A stretch of DNA of 54,500 nucleotides from Promethearchaeota archaeon (GTDB taxonomy: Archaea > Asgardarchaeota > Lokiarchaeia > Sigynarchaeales > SOKP01), in the NCBI GenBank assembly GCA_013375495.1, contig JABXKC010000028.1, positions 1 to 54,500 of the forward strand, in the 5' to 3' direction. Shown in pieces: positions 1 to 9,276 of this stretch (its first letter is position 1; every line of letters starts with the position of its first letter). A program made the translations under genes and the position numbers. The notes beneath the pieces are model-generated. The model had not been told where the DNA came from. It ran no database searches and saw only the letters and a list, made by a program, of their open reading frames with translations.

Positions 1-116
1 CTCACGCCCGCTAAGTCTGCTCCGGCGTAAGAACACCAATTACATAGAAAAGCGATAATTTTCGGTTCCCATTCTTTACTTTCAGACTGTTTTTTCTCTA
101 CTATTTGTTCTGTCAT
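1..116 (-). CDS. mvhD: MvhD-like hydrogenase/Hdr delta subunit, N-terminus only (partial)
   Basis: The reverse strand reads an ATG at 116 followed by about 38 codons that run off the left edge. After a charged start, the protein reads IIAFLCNWCSYAGADLAGV, the opening of the MvhD/FlpD family. MvhD is the [2Fe-2S] protein that passes electrons from a partner oxidoreductase (hydrogenase or formate dehydrogenase) to the flavin of HdrA. The start lies 2 bases after the hdrA stop codon, so the two genes are surely co-transcribed. Only the first cysteines are visible; the rest of the protein and any hydrogenase genes lie outside the window. Confidence 0.85.
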   Translation of the reverse strand, partial: MTEQIVEKKQSESKEWEPKIIAFLCNWCSYAGADLAGV

Positions 117-118
117 TT

Positions 119-2119
119 TTATTCCCTCTTAGTTATCATTGAATGTAATTGTTCAGAAGTAAATCCTATAATATCTATTGCTGAGCTTCTACAATTTCCA
201 GAGCAAGCACCACATCCTTTACAGAGTGCGTTATTGATCGAGGCTACCTTACCATAATACCTATCATCTACATATTCTATTGCCCCATAAGCACAATTTT
301 GAATGCACATACCACAACCAGAACATCGATCTGCATGAACCACAGCAAAAAACGGTTCTATTTCAACTTCCCCTTTCGCCATTAACGCAATAGCGCTGGA
401 AGCAGCTCCTTTAGCTTGGGCAACAGAATCAGGTATATCTTTTGGTCCCTGAGATACACCTGCTATGAAAATACCCTCGGTTAAAGTATCCACAGGTCTT
501 AATTTAGGGTGTGCTTCTAAAAAGAATCCGTCGGCTGATTTTTGAATTCTTAATAAACTAGTTATTGCATCGGAATCTGCTCTTGGCTCTATGCCAGTAG
601 AAAGAACGAACAGTTCCACTTCAACCTCTATTGGTTGTTGGAGCAATGTGTCCTCGGATCGTATGATTATATTGTGATTCAGAGGATTTTCCCTTACTTC
701 AGCAATTCTCCCTCTCACATAATTAATACCATAATCTCTCGCTGCAGATTCGTAAAATTCCTCGTATCCTTTTCCAAACGCCCGAATATCCATGTAAAAT
801 ATGTAAATATCCGCTTCTGGGTGCTTTTCTTTGTACTGTCTAGCCTGCTTGGTCGCATACATACAGCACACACGAGAACAATATGTATTTCCTCCTTCTC
901 TGAAATTTCTACTACCTACACATTGTAGAAAAGCAATGCTATGTGGATCCTTAAGATCTGAGGGTTTTACAGGTTTTCCCAGAACTGGACCAAACGAACT
1001 TAATAATCGTTCCATTTGAAGTCCTGTGATGACATTAGGGTATTTACCATAACCATATTGCTTAAGTTCTGAAGGATCGTATTCATCATATCCAGTGGCT
1101 ACTATTATAGTACCTATTTTAACATTAACATATTCAGGTTCGTCATCATAATTTATAGCCAAGGGCTCACAAACATCTTCTCTTGCGCAAATTCCGCATT
1201 TAACACAGCTATCCATATCGATAGTATATTGACTGGGAACTGCTTGAGGGAATGGAATGTATATAGCTTTTCTCGTAGATAAACCTAAGTCGAATTCGTT
1301 TGCAACCGTAATAGGACACGAATCAATGCAAATTCCACACCCAGTACACTTCACTTGGTCTACATAATGAGGTTTCTTTTTTATGGTTACTTCAAAGTTC
1401 CCTACATAACCAGTTACTTCTGTCACTTCAGAATAAGTTAACAACTCAATATTTTTATCTCGTGCAATTTCAGACATTTTGGGTGTTAATATACAAGAAG
1501 AACAATCCATAGTAGGAAAAGTCTTATCAAGTTGGGCCATATGGCCGCCAATCGTGGCAGATCGATCAACTAAATAAACTTTATATCCTGCTGAGGAGAG
1601 ATCTAAAGCAGCGTTCATTCCAGTTATCCCGGCTCCGATTATTAAACATGTAGGTTCAACGTGTACTTTTTGGACTTCTAAGGGCACTTGTTCTCTTGCT
1701 TTGGCTATTGCTAATCTTATGTGATCTTTTGCTACTTCATAGGCACCTTCAGGTTCTTTCATGTGAACCCACGTAGAATGTTCTCGAATGTTTGCCATTT
1801 CAAACAAGAATTGATTTAATCCTGCTTCTTTACACGCGATCCTAAAAGTAGGTTCGTGCATTCGCGGGGAACAGGCCGCAACAACAACCCGATTAACTAG
1901 ACCGGCTTCTATGTCTTCTTTGATCATCTTCTGACCAACATCAGAACAGAAGAATTTATATTCGCGACCTACAGTCACATCTGGTAGAGTTTTAGCATTC
2001 TCCACTAAATCTGGAACAGAAACTACTCCGCCAATATTAACACCACAATGACATACATAAACTCCAATCTTGGGTTTTTCATTACCCGTAATATTTAACT
2101 CTTTATCTGCTTCTGTCAA
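119..2119 (-). CDS. hdrA: Heterodisulfide reductase subunit A (HdrA), flavin/Fe-S protein
   Basis: HdrA is the FAD subunit of the cytoplasmic HdrABC complex and the likely site of flavin-based electron bifurcation. Visible parts: an N-terminal Cys region (CHCGVN about residues 23-28; FCSD about 57-60), the FAD-binding GAGITG motif at 162-167, the HdrA-typical CSSC at 206-209, and four cysteine clusters of ferredoxin type (258-268, 305-317, 599-609, 633-643). At 666 residues it matches the usual HdrA length and shows no fused MvhD domain, because mvhD is a separate gene just downstream. The gene order hdrC-hdrB-hdrA-mvhD, with gaps of only a few to about 14 bases, indicates one operon. The true disulfide substrate in this organism is not shown by the sequence. 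Confidence 0.95.
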   Translation of the reverse strand: MTEADKELNITGNEKPKIGVYVCHCGVNIGGVVSVPDLVENAKTLPDVTVGREYKFFCSDVGQKMIKEDIEAGLVNRVVVAACSPRMHEPTFRIACKEAGLNQFLFEMANIREHSTWVHMKEPEGAYEVAKDHIRLAIAKAREQVPLEVQKVHVEPTCLIIGAGITGMNAALDLSSAGYKVYLVDRSATIGGHMAQLDKTFPTMDCSSCILTPKMSEIARDKNIELLTYSEVTEVTGYVGNFEVTIKKKPHYVDQVKCTGCGICIDSCPITVANEFDLGLSTRKAIYIPFPQAVPSQYTIDMDSCVKCGICAREDVCEPLAINYDDEPEYVNVKIGTIIVATGYDEYDPSELKQYGYGKYPNVITGLQMERLLSSFGPVLGKPVKPSDLKDPHSIAFLQCVGSRNFREGGNTYCSRVCCMYATKQARQYKEKHPEADIYIFYMDIRAFGKGYEEFYESAARDYGINYVRGRIAEVRENPLNHNIIIRSEDTLLQQPIEVEVELFVLSTGIEPRADSDAITSLLRIQKSADGFFLEAHPKLRPVDTLTEGIFIAGVSQGPKDIPDSVAQAKGAASSAIALMAKGEVEIEPFFAVVHADRCSGCGMCIQNCAYGAIEYVDDRYYGKVASINNALCKGCGACSGNCRSSAIDIIGFTSEQLHSMITKRE

Positions 2120-2132
2120 TTTTAAAATCCTC

Positions 2133-3083
2133 TTAAGTTAATTGTGATTTTACTTTTTCTAAAAACGATTCTATAGGAATAAAGGGAGAAACTCCTGCTA
2201 ACTCGTGATTTTTCACTAATCCTAATAAGTTTGGATCAATTCCAAATGATAGACCGAGGAGTTGTGTAATATATATTACTGGAATTTTATATGGTTCACC
2301 AATCATATCATTATAAAATTTATTGGCCTCCATTTGACCCAAATCTAACTGCAAATGACAAAATGGGCAGCAATCGACAATGATATCGACGCCAGCATCC
2401 CTCATATTCTCTAATTTTTCTCGAGAAAAGTCCGCTGAAACTTCTTTTACAGCCGTTCTTACTGCGCCACCTGCGCCGCAACATTGGAGCTTATCTTTAT
2501 AATTAATGCTTTTAGCACCCGTAATTTCAACAATTTCATCGAGAAACATCGGGTCTTCGCATTCTCCAGCCCACGGTCTTTTGTCGCTTGGTTTAATAAT
2601 GTGACATCCGTAATGCACTGCCACTTTTAAATCCTTAAATTTATGTTTAACAAAACCTCGTAAATACTCTAAACCCATATCTTGATACAAAACTTGAACG
2701 ATGTGCTTGGGTTCAATTGACCCTTTGAATTCTCTACCAACTTTAGCGAGATGTTCATTTACCATTTTCTTTAATTCGTGTTCGTGTTCTAACTCAACCC
2801 AAGCGTCTCTAAGCGTACCATAACACCCGTTACACCCGGTTATAATATCAACTCCCAATTCTTCTGCAATTGTTATATTTCGAGCAGCAATAACTAACCA
2901 AGTGGGAATGTGAAACGCTCGAAAAACTCCTGGAGCAGGGCAACAAGAAGCTCCTTCTAATTCCAAAATCTCAGCGCCCAAATGATCAAATACCGCTCTA
3001 ATAGACGATTCAATCATAGGATAACGATTTGGGGCTACGCAACCAAGAAAAAATCCGTACTTCCATTTATTTTCTTCACTCAT
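2133..3083 (-). CDS. hdrB: Heterodisulfide reductase subunit B (HdrB)
   Basis: HdrB carries the unusual non-cubane iron-sulfur clusters at which the disulfide (CoM-S-S-CoB in methanogens) is cleaved. The protein has the paired CCG signatures: an N-terminal one (ASCCPAPG, then GCNGCYG) and a C-terminal one (CCGAGGAVR, then CCPFCHLQLD). An in-frame GTG at 3101 would overlap hdrC by 3 bases. I prefer the ATG at 3083, because a GGAGAG-type ribosome site at 3092-3097 sits just upstream and the protein then begins MSEENKW before the conserved GFFLGC. It is translated between hdrC and hdrA as part of the HdrABC unit. In a non-methanogenic Asgard archaeon the substrate could be another thiol/disulfide couple; that is open. 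Confidence 0.94.
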   Translation of the reverse strand: MSEENKWKYGFFLGCVAPNRYPMIESSIRAVFDHLGAEILELEGASCCPAPGVFRAFHIPTWLVIAARNITIAEELGVDIITGCNGCYGTLRDAWVELEHEHELKKMVNEHLAKVGREFKGSIEPKHIVQVLYQDMGLEYLRGFVKHKFKDLKVAVHYGCHIIKPSDKRPWAGECEDPMFLDEIVEITGAKSINYKDKLQCCGAGGAVRTAVKEVSADFSREKLENMRDAGVDIIVDCCPFCHLQLDLGQMEANKFYNDMIGEPYKIPVIYITQLLGLSFGIDPNLLGLVKNHELAGVSPFIPIESFLEKVKSQLT

Positions 3084-3097
3084 TATTAGTTCTCTCC

Positions 3098-3712
3098 TCA
3101 CTTATTCTCCTCTTTAATTTTTTCAGCTTCTTCTTTTTCTTTTTCTTTAACCTTTATTTTTTCGATTTTATCTAGTAAATCTCTAAAGCCAACTGATTTC
3201 ATTAATTCTTGACATTCTTTAACAGCTTCAGGATGCATATGGACAGTTGGCGGTAATGGCGGTAATCCATAGGATTCGCGTAGATCTTGCCATTTCTTAT
3301 TCGCTTCTCCATTGGCAGGTACTCCATGTCCGGTTTCGTAAAATATTTTATTCGCTAATCCGAAATGAGCGTCTAAAATATGTCCTTCTTCAACAGCGAT
3401 ATTTCTTAGCTTAATAATCATATCAGTTACAGGAATATCTCGTGGACATCGCTCATAACAAGTATAACAAGTACTACAAAGCCAAATATCGATATCTTCT
3501 AAAACAGATTCATCACCTGTTAATGCTCGACGAAGAACTGAGCGCGTTCTATAGGCTGTGCGCCTGCCCGATGGACAAGAGCCAGTACACGTTCCACAAT
3601 TTATACAAGCCCTAAGTTTCTCTAACCCGGCGTCAACAAATTTTTGGGCTATCCCAGAACTCGTGGACTTATAGACCTTTCTTTTTATGTATTTTTCTAC
3701 ATTTTCACTCAT
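3098..3712 (-). CDS. hdrC: Heterodisulfide reductase subunit C (HdrC), 2x[4Fe-4S]
   Basis: HdrC is the small ferredoxin-like subunit that relays electrons between HdrA and HdrB. Two [4Fe-4S] motifs are clear: CINCGTCTGSC at residues 36-46 and CSTCYTCYERC at 79-89. The 204-residue length is normal. The C-terminus is a highly charged Lys/Glu stretch (KEKEKEEAEK), probably a flexible tail. It is the first gene of the hdrC-hdrB-hdrA-mvhD operon; 5' of it lies a non-coding stretch of about 290 bases with a small palindrome (3763-3777). Confidence 0.94.
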   Translation of the reverse strand: MSENVEKYIKRKVYKSTSSGIAQKFVDAGLEKLRACINCGTCTGSCPSGRRTAYRTRSVLRRALTGDESVLEDIDIWLCSTCYTCYERCPRDIPVTDMIIKLRNIAVEEGHILDAHFGLANKIFYETGHGVPANGEANKKWQDLRESYGLPPLPPTVHMHPEAVKECQELMKSVGFRDLLDKIEKIKVKEKEKEEAEKIKEENK

Positions 3713-3762
3713 AAGTAAATCGGATCCCTAATATCATTTCCAATTAAATTTGATAAATAGTA

Positions 3763-3777
3763 AAAGACTAAGTCTTT
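3763..3777. promoter_or_regulatory. 15-bp palindrome 5' of hdrC (possible operator)
   Basis: AAAGACT and AGTCTTT form perfect 7-bp inverted arms around one central base, about 50-65 bases upstream of the hdrC start. This is a reasonable position for a regulator near an archaeal promoter. It could be chance in AT-rich DNA. The remainder of 3713-4001 shows only AT-rich sequence. Confidence 0.25.
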
Positions 3778-4001
3778 ACTTAAATAAGTTTGATCAAACA
3801 ACTCAATTGATAATCTTAAGTTTGAAAAAGTAATTTTCTTAAAAAAATTTATTATGAATAAATAATAAACAAATTCCTAACATTTGCTATTTGATATATC
3901 GAATGTTTTTATAAGGAATTTAGATGGTGATCTCAAACTCTAAAGTGATTATTTTTTTTTGAAAATACAAAAATTCCGGTAATTGACATTATTACTAAGT
4001 T

Positions 4002-4187
4002 TTATTTATTATCCTTAGCAAATTCTTGTAAAAATTTTTTTTGTGCTTCTTCCGATAAAAAAGCTAATTCTTTTTTTACTTCTTTTAAGTCATCTTTTGA
4101 AAGATTTAAGTTCAATAACTGCTCTCTTACATCCTTAGGTAATACTGTGAAAATTCTGTAAAAATACCTCTTTACAACATCTAACAT
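4002..4187 (-). CDS. Small hypothetical protein (61 aa)
   Basis: I do not recognise this protein. The frame is open from 4232, but the ATG at 4187 follows a GGGGGA ribosome site at the right distance, so the product probably starts MLDVVKRYF and is 61 residues long. It has an amphipathic N-terminal part followed by Leu/Lys/Glu-rich helices (LSKDDLKEVKKEL, LSEEAQKKFLQEF), suggesting a small helical, perhaps protein-binding, polypeptide. No cysteine or catalytic motif is present. It stands alone between the hdr operon and a histidine kinase gene. Confidence 0.6.
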   Translation of the reverse strand: MLDVVKRYFYRIFTVLPKDVREQLLNLNLSKDDLKEVKKELAFLSEEAQKKFLQEFAKDNK

Positions 4188-4324
4188 TTCGAATCCCCCA
4201 TCGTTTTCGTCGTTATTAATGAACAACACCATTAAAATATATTTTTTCTTTTAGCTTTATTTATTCTCATCTTGCTTAATAAAGAAATAAATTGGTGGTT
4301 ATTAAAAAAAGTGGAGTCCATCAT

Positions 4325-7189
4325 TTAATTTTCGATTATTGGCAAAGAAAAGAAAAAAGTGCTCCCTTTGTTTCGACCTTCTGACTCCACCCATATTTTT
4401 CCTTCGTGAAGAGTCATTAATTCTTTTGAAATGTACAATCCTAGTCCAGTTCCTTCAGTGCCAACGTCCCAACCTTGGCCGTATCGTTCAATTTTTCCAA
4501 ACTGCGTAAAGAGTTGTTCAATTTCTTTCTGAGTTAATCCGATACCAGTATCTTTTATTGATATGATATAATGTCCGTCTTCCTGTTTAGAATCAATTGT
4601 GATTTCTCCTCCTGCGGGAGTATATTTTATAGCGTTGATTAATAAATTTTCGATAACTTCGGAAATTTTCTCTTTGTCAAATACTGTAATGATTTTATTT
4701 TTTATATTTACCTTAATCTTCTGCTCTCTCAAAATAGTTTTTCCTTGTAATGTTTTTACGCAGTCGTTTATTAGGATCGTAAGGTCCTCTTTTTCCTTTC
4801 TTAATTTTAGCTGTCCTTGTTCTAATTGCGAACTTTGTAAAAGCGATTTGATATATTTCTCGAGACGATTGCTCCCGTTTTTAATTTCCTCCAAAATTGA
4901 GATTACTTCATCGTCTAACTTACTAGAATGCAGTTTTAATAATAAATCAGTGAATCCCTTGATAGATATTAGAGGGGTTTTTAATTCGTGAGATGTTCGG
5001 GAAAAAAGATCGCTCTTTAATTTGTTGATTTCGCTGAGCATTTTATTTTGTTCTTCTAAATGTTGTTGAGATTTCCATCTTCTTTGTTCAATTTCGAGGG
5101 CATCGCATATCAAGAACAGAACTAACTTATTTTGGTTTGAAATAGTAGGATTTTCAGTAAACAAAACGCATAATAAATCGTTTAAATCGTTTCCTGATAA
5201 AATTAATTTTCCGTAGCAAGCTTTAATTTTTTGGTCTCTAATGAACTTATCTGTTTTAGCATATTCCGATTTATCGATATCATAAAATTCTTGAGTAAAA
5301 TCGTGGTTTTCGTGAAATATTTGACTTACAAATAGTTCTCGTTTAAATTGTTCAGCATTGTAAATTTTTACATCTCCTTTATTCGACATGACTCTATATT
5401 GTTCTTCCTCATCGATAAAATTTTTATTGATATAGAGAACAACTTCACCATTAAGTAGTTTTAAGCATGTCTTTAGGAGTAGTTCAATATTTTGTTGAGT
5501 ATCCGTGGTATAGTTGAGGAAGTTAATATTGAGCTCGTAAATTAATTCTTCGTACATTTTTTTTTCAGTAACATCTTCCAACCATAATCTAAAACTTATT
5601 AATTTACCTTTTTCGTCGTATTGGTTCAATCGCTTCCCTTGGAGCCACTTTATTTTACCCTGTTTGGTAACAATTCTGAATTCTATTTCCTTCCCTTCTT
5701 CGGAGTTCAATAATTTCTGTAAATCATCTGGATGGATTATTTCATTTAATAATTTTTTATTAACTATGCTATCATCTTGATATCCAATAAATTCTAATAA
5801 CTTAGGATTGAGATAGGAGATACTATTTTTTTCTAATTCAATTTCTAAAACTCCAATTGTTGAGGTCTCTAACAAATCTCTCAATTTTTCTTCAGAATTC
5901 TTAATTTTTTGTTCTGTTAAGACTTTTTCCGTTATATCTTCTACAGTAAAAATTATATTCTCTATGTTCCCATTGCTTCCAATAAGAGGAGTACCATTTA
6001 TAGAAAGGAGGATATGCGCATCTTTAGTTAAGTTAAAGGATGCGTGATAATCAAATAACGGTTTTTTCGTTTGCATAATAATCTGAAATGGAAGCTCGTC
6101 TTTTGGTATGAGGTTGCCTTCTGAGTTATAAAGTTTAAATTTTGAAGCGATAAAAGATCTTTTTAATAGTTCTTCTTTTGGAAAATGTAAAACTTTCTCA
6201 GCTTGAGAATTTAGGTAAATAATTCGACCATTTGTATCTATAGATAAAATTCCCGCGGGATTTGTTTCCATGATCCGTTCAAGCCTTTCATGTTGCATTC
6301 GTAAATTTTCTTCAGCTTTCTTCCTTTCGGTGATATCTTCAAATGTTATTAGAAGTCCCGCGACTTTACCGTCAGAATTTAACAAGGGAATCCTATTTAC
6401 ATCTGTCCAAATAATTTCTCCATTTCTAAGAGTCCACGTCTCAACACTATGAAAAACAGCTTCATTTGATTCAATAACTCTGATTTCTTGTTTCCGATTA
6501 TAATCTATTTGATTTTTATCCCAAAACAATTCTTCATCCGTTTTATCAATTATGTTCTCAGGATGTTCAATTTCAATTAAATCTGCATAGTTATCATTAC
6601 ACCCTAAGTAACTTAAATCAGTATCTTTCCAAATTATGTATTGAGGTATATTTTCCATTACCATTTGAAGCATTTCGTAGGAGCTCTGTAAAGCTTCTTC
6701 ATATTTTTTTGGATTGAACAGCTTCCAAAATCGAATTTCGGGGATCGTTTCGGTTATTTTTTTAAATCGATCGTCAGCATCTTTTAGGTTTACTTCAATT
6801 TTTTTTTGTTTTGAGATATCCTTTAGAATAAGCAAGATTTTTCTATTATTCTTTTCGTCAACAAATTTCTTAGCTTTAATTTCCGCCCAGATACTTTCAT
6901 TTATCATTGAAGAAAGCTTTAATTCTAGGGAGTTCCCAAATGCTTCTACTCCTTTTTTTAGAAATTTTGTTACTCTTTTGACATCATCTGAAAAGATTAT
7001 ATCCAGGAATGGTTTTCCGGTTAATTTACTATCAGAATAACCCAATTTTTCTAATAAAGGACATTTATTTATTAGGTCAATGCGGAAGTCTTCATTCTGA
7101 TCGATTACAACTACCAGATCGTTGACAATCTCCATAAATATTTGAAATTGAGTCTTGATACTTTCTTGCCCGTGATCGTCAGAAATCAT
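4325..7189 (-). CDS. Soluble multi-PAS sensor histidine kinase
   Basis: A cytoplasmic sensor kinase of 954 residues without membrane segments. Four PAS modules can be followed by their ends (KDISKQKK, FEDITERKKAEE, VEDITEKVL, LEDVTEKK) at roughly residues 10-130, 170-295, 300-425 and 430-555. A GAF-like or otherwise divergent region spans about 560-700. The kinase core has the H-box (SRTSHELKTPL), the N-box (NLLINAIKYTPAGG), and the G boxes DTGIGL and GTGLGLYISKEL. It should autophosphorylate on the H-box histidine and pass phosphate to an unlinked regulator; none is adjacent. The signal is unknown. Stand-alone multi-PAS kinases are common in archaea such as methanogens. Confidence 0.92.
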   Translation of the reverse strand: MISDDHGQESIKTQFQIFMEIVNDLVVVIDQNEDFRIDLINKCPLLEKLGYSDSKLTGKPFLDIIFSDDVKRVTKFLKKGVEAFGNSLELKLSSMINESIWAEIKAKKFVDEKNNRKILLILKDISKQKKIEVNLKDADDRFKKITETIPEIRFWKLFNPKKYEEALQSSYEMLQMVMENIPQYIIWKDTDLSYLGCNDNYADLIEIEHPENIIDKTDEELFWDKNQIDYNRKQEIRVIESNEAVFHSVETWTLRNGEIIWTDVNRIPLLNSDGKVAGLLITFEDITERKKAEENLRMQHERLERIMETNPAGILSIDTNGRIIYLNSQAEKVLHFPKEELLKRSFIASKFKLYNSEGNLIPKDELPFQIIMQTKKPLFDYHASFNLTKDAHILLSINGTPLIGSNGNIENIIFTVEDITEKVLTEQKIKNSEEKLRDLLETSTIGVLEIELEKNSISYLNPKLLEFIGYQDDSIVNKKLLNEIIHPDDLQKLLNSEEGKEIEFRIVTKQGKIKWLQGKRLNQYDEKGKLISFRLWLEDVTEKKMYEELIYELNINFLNYTTDTQQNIELLLKTCLKLLNGEVVLYINKNFIDEEEQYRVMSNKGDVKIYNAEQFKRELFVSQIFHENHDFTQEFYDIDKSEYAKTDKFIRDQKIKACYGKLILSGNDLNDLLCVLFTENPTISNQNKLVLFLICDALEIEQRRWKSQQHLEEQNKMLSEINKLKSDLFSRTSHELKTPLISIKGFTDLLLKLHSSKLDDEVISILEEIKNGSNRLEKYIKSLLQSSQLEQGQLKLRKEKEDLTILINDCVKTLQGKTILREQKIKVNIKNKIITVFDKEKISEVIENLLINAIKYTPAGGEITIDSKQEDGHYIISIKDTGIGLTQKEIEQLFTQFGKIERYGQGWDVGTEGTGLGLYISKELMTLHEGKIWVESEGRNKGSTFFFSLPIIEN

Positions 7190-7418
7190 CTAATATACCA
7201 CACAAGTAATAAATAATATAATTTATCTCGTAACTTATCTCTAATAGTGAAGTGAAGAAACTTTTATTTATATATTTAGTAAATTTTTGGGTTATATTGT
7301 TATCAATTTTCTTCTCGATTCCACTAATAATATATTATTAAAAGCATTATTTAATATCATAAATTATTTATTTTGATTAGAGTGAAAATTTCCATATATA
7401 ATAATAAGAGATGATTTG

Positions 7419-8264
7419 ATGGAAACGGATGATTTCGTCCGGTGTTTATCTTGTGGAAAAAAAATGGATATAAAATCAAAAACAAATCATGGTCAATGTA
7501 TGGAATGCACGCTAAAATTAGATTTTAAAACGGAAGAATTAAATTATAACGCTATTAACCAGTATCTTCAAGGAATTTTAGATTTCTTTGTTTCGGATGT
7601 AAATGCTGCGTTTAACAAAGATCCCGCGGCTCATACTTTAATCGAAGTATTAACAAGTTATCCCGGTATTAAAGCTGTACTTCTATACCGCATAGCTCAT
7701 TTTTTTTGGAAGTTAGGAGTTCCATATATTCCAAGGTATATATCTAATATAGCACGAGAATTAACAGCTATTGAAATACATCCGGGAGCGGAAATTGGTA
7801 ACGAATTTTTTATCGATCATGGTGCGGGAGTTGTAATTGGTGAAACAGCTGATATTGGCAACAATGTCACACTTTATGCAGGAGTAGTCTTAGGAGGCAC
7901 TAGGCTAGAACAAAAAAAGAGACACCCAACCTTAGGAGATAATGTAGTGGTTGGTACCGGTGCAAAGATTTTAGGCCCAATTACCATCGGTGATAATGTT
8001 AGAGTAGGAGCTAATTCTGTCGTTGTAAACGATGTTCCTCCTCACTGTGTTGTGGTTGGCGTTCCTGCAAAAATCGTTTCTAAAAAGGGAGAAAAAATAG
8101 AAAAAATAGATTTACGACACGGTGATCTTCCAGATCCAATTTCAATTGCTATAGCGCGTTTAGATAAGCGAATCAAAGAATTGGAGGAACATTTTCCAAG
8201 CTCAAAAAAACCCGAAGATGACGATATAGAAATATTTTATGGGGAATATGGAAGTGGAATTTAA
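7419..8264 (+). CDS. cysE: Serine O-acetyltransferase (CysE) with N-terminal zinc-ribbon-like segment
   Basis: Makes O-acetylserine from serine and acetyl-CoA, the first dedicated step of cysteine synthesis. The C-terminal half is a left-handed beta helix of hexapeptide repeats (DHGAGVVIGETADIGNN; TLGDNVVVGTGAKILG; TIGDNVRVGANS), with the catalytic-type His in DHG and RHPT. The first 30 residues are unusual: two CX2C knuckles (CLSCG and CMEC) resembling a zinc ribbon. I use the ATG at 7419, which follows a TTG in the same frame and a GAGATGAT ribosome-site-like sequence. cysK starts 43 bases downstream, so the pair forms an operon; serA elsewhere in the window supplies serine. Confidence 0.9.
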   Translation: METDDFVRCLSCGKKMDIKSKTNHGQCMECTLKLDFKTEELNYNAINQYLQGILDFFVSDVNAAFNKDPAAHTLIEVLTSYPGIKAVLLYRIAHFFWKLGVPYIPRYISNIARELTAIEIHPGAEIGNEFFIDHGAGVVIGETADIGNNVTLYAGVVLGGTRLEQKKRHPTLGDNVVVGTGAKILGPITIGDNVRVGANSVVVNDVPPHCVVVGVPAKIVSKKGEKIEKIDLRHGDLPDPISIAIARLDKRIKELEEHFPSSKKPEDDDIEIFYGEYGSGI

Positions 8265-8307
8265 ATTAAACACCTTACCTTAAGAAAAATAAATAAGAGG
8301 TCAAGAA

Positions 8308-9237
8308 ATGAAATATTTTTATAATAATATAATAGAGACAATAGGGAAGACTCCTTTAGTGAAACTAAACCGAATCACAAAAAATGTTAAACCAAACATT
8401 TTTGCGAAATTAGAATCTTTTAATCCTGGAGGTAGTGTTAAAGATAGAATTGCTATGTATATGATCCTTAAAGCAGAAGAAGAAGGGCTTATTGATAAAG
8501 ATACGATTATAGTAGAACCAACCTCTGGAAATACAGGAATTGGTTTAGCTATGGTTTGTGCTGCTAAAGGGTATAAATTAATTTTAACAATGCCTGAAAG
8601 CGTTTCAATTGAAAGAAGGCAAATTCTTCAAGCCTATGGCGCTGAAGTTATTCTCACTCCAAAAGAAGGAGGTATGAAAGGATCAATTTCAAAAGCAGAA
8701 GAATTATCTAAAGAGAAAGGGAAAACTTTTATTCCACAACAATTTAAAAACTTAGCGAACCCAGAAATACACCGTAGAACTACTGCTAAAGAAATTTTTA
8801 ACGCCTTAGAAGGTCAAGTTGATGGTTTTGTTGCGGGAATTGGAACAGGTGGAACTATAACAGGAGTCGGTGAAGTTTTAAAAGATAGAGTCGGGGCAAG
8901 AATGAAAATATACGCGGTAGAACCTAAAGAATCTGCTATACTATCTGGTGGCGAACCCGGAGCACATAAAATCCAAGGCATAGGAGCGGGTTTTATCCCC
9001 GATGTGTTAAATACGGAAATCTACGATAAAATTATAGTAGTAGATCATAATGATGCCTATACAACGGCAAGAAAATTAGCTAAATTAGAAGGAATATTTG
9101 TTGGAATTTCGGCGGGAGCTTGTGCGTGGGCTACCCTTTACGAAGCTTCAAAAGACTTCGAAGAAGGAGAAAATCTAGTAGCGTTACTACCAGATGGTGG
9201 AGAAAAATATCTCTCAACTGATTTATTTCGCATTTAA
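8308..9237 (+). CDS. cysK: Cysteine synthase (O-acetylserine sulfhydrylase)
   Basis: PLP enzyme that joins O-acetylserine and sulfide to form cysteine. Seen directly: the Schiff-base lysine K45 in GGSVKDR, the substrate loop TSGNTG at 72-77, the phosphate-binding GTGGT motif, and the late GAGFIPDVL segment characteristic of CysK/CysM. The 309-residue length is standard. A good ribosome site (AGAGGT, 8296-8301) precedes the ATG. It lies directly behind cysE, giving a complete two-step serine-to-cysteine route. Confidence 0.95.
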   Translation: MKYFYNNIIETIGKTPLVKLNRITKNVKPNIFAKLESFNPGGSVKDRIAMYMILKAEEEGLIDKDTIIVEPTSGNTGIGLAMVCAAKGYKLILTMPESVSIERRQILQAYGAEVILTPKEGGMKGSISKAEELSKEKGKTFIPQQFKNLANPEIHRRTTAKEIFNALEGQVDGFVAGIGTGGTITGVGEVLKDRVGARMKIYAVEPKESAILSGGEPGAHKIQGIGAGFIPDVLNTEIYDKIIVVDHNDAYTTARKLAKLEGIFVGISAGACAWATLYEASKDFEEGENLVALLPDGGEKYLSTDLFRI

Positions 9238-9276
9238 GTAGCTATGGTTAAGCAACAATCTAGATATTAATATAAT

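Noticed and set aside
3110..3160. Repeated CTTTTT-type pattern at the end of hdrC.
   Set aside because: It encodes the charged KEKEKEEAEK tail of HdrC; codon-level repetition explains it.
7325..7340. Perfect 16-bp palindrome TAATAATATATTATTA upstream of cysE.
   Set aside because: Composed only of A and T in very AT-rich DNA, so chance is likely; no second copy seen.
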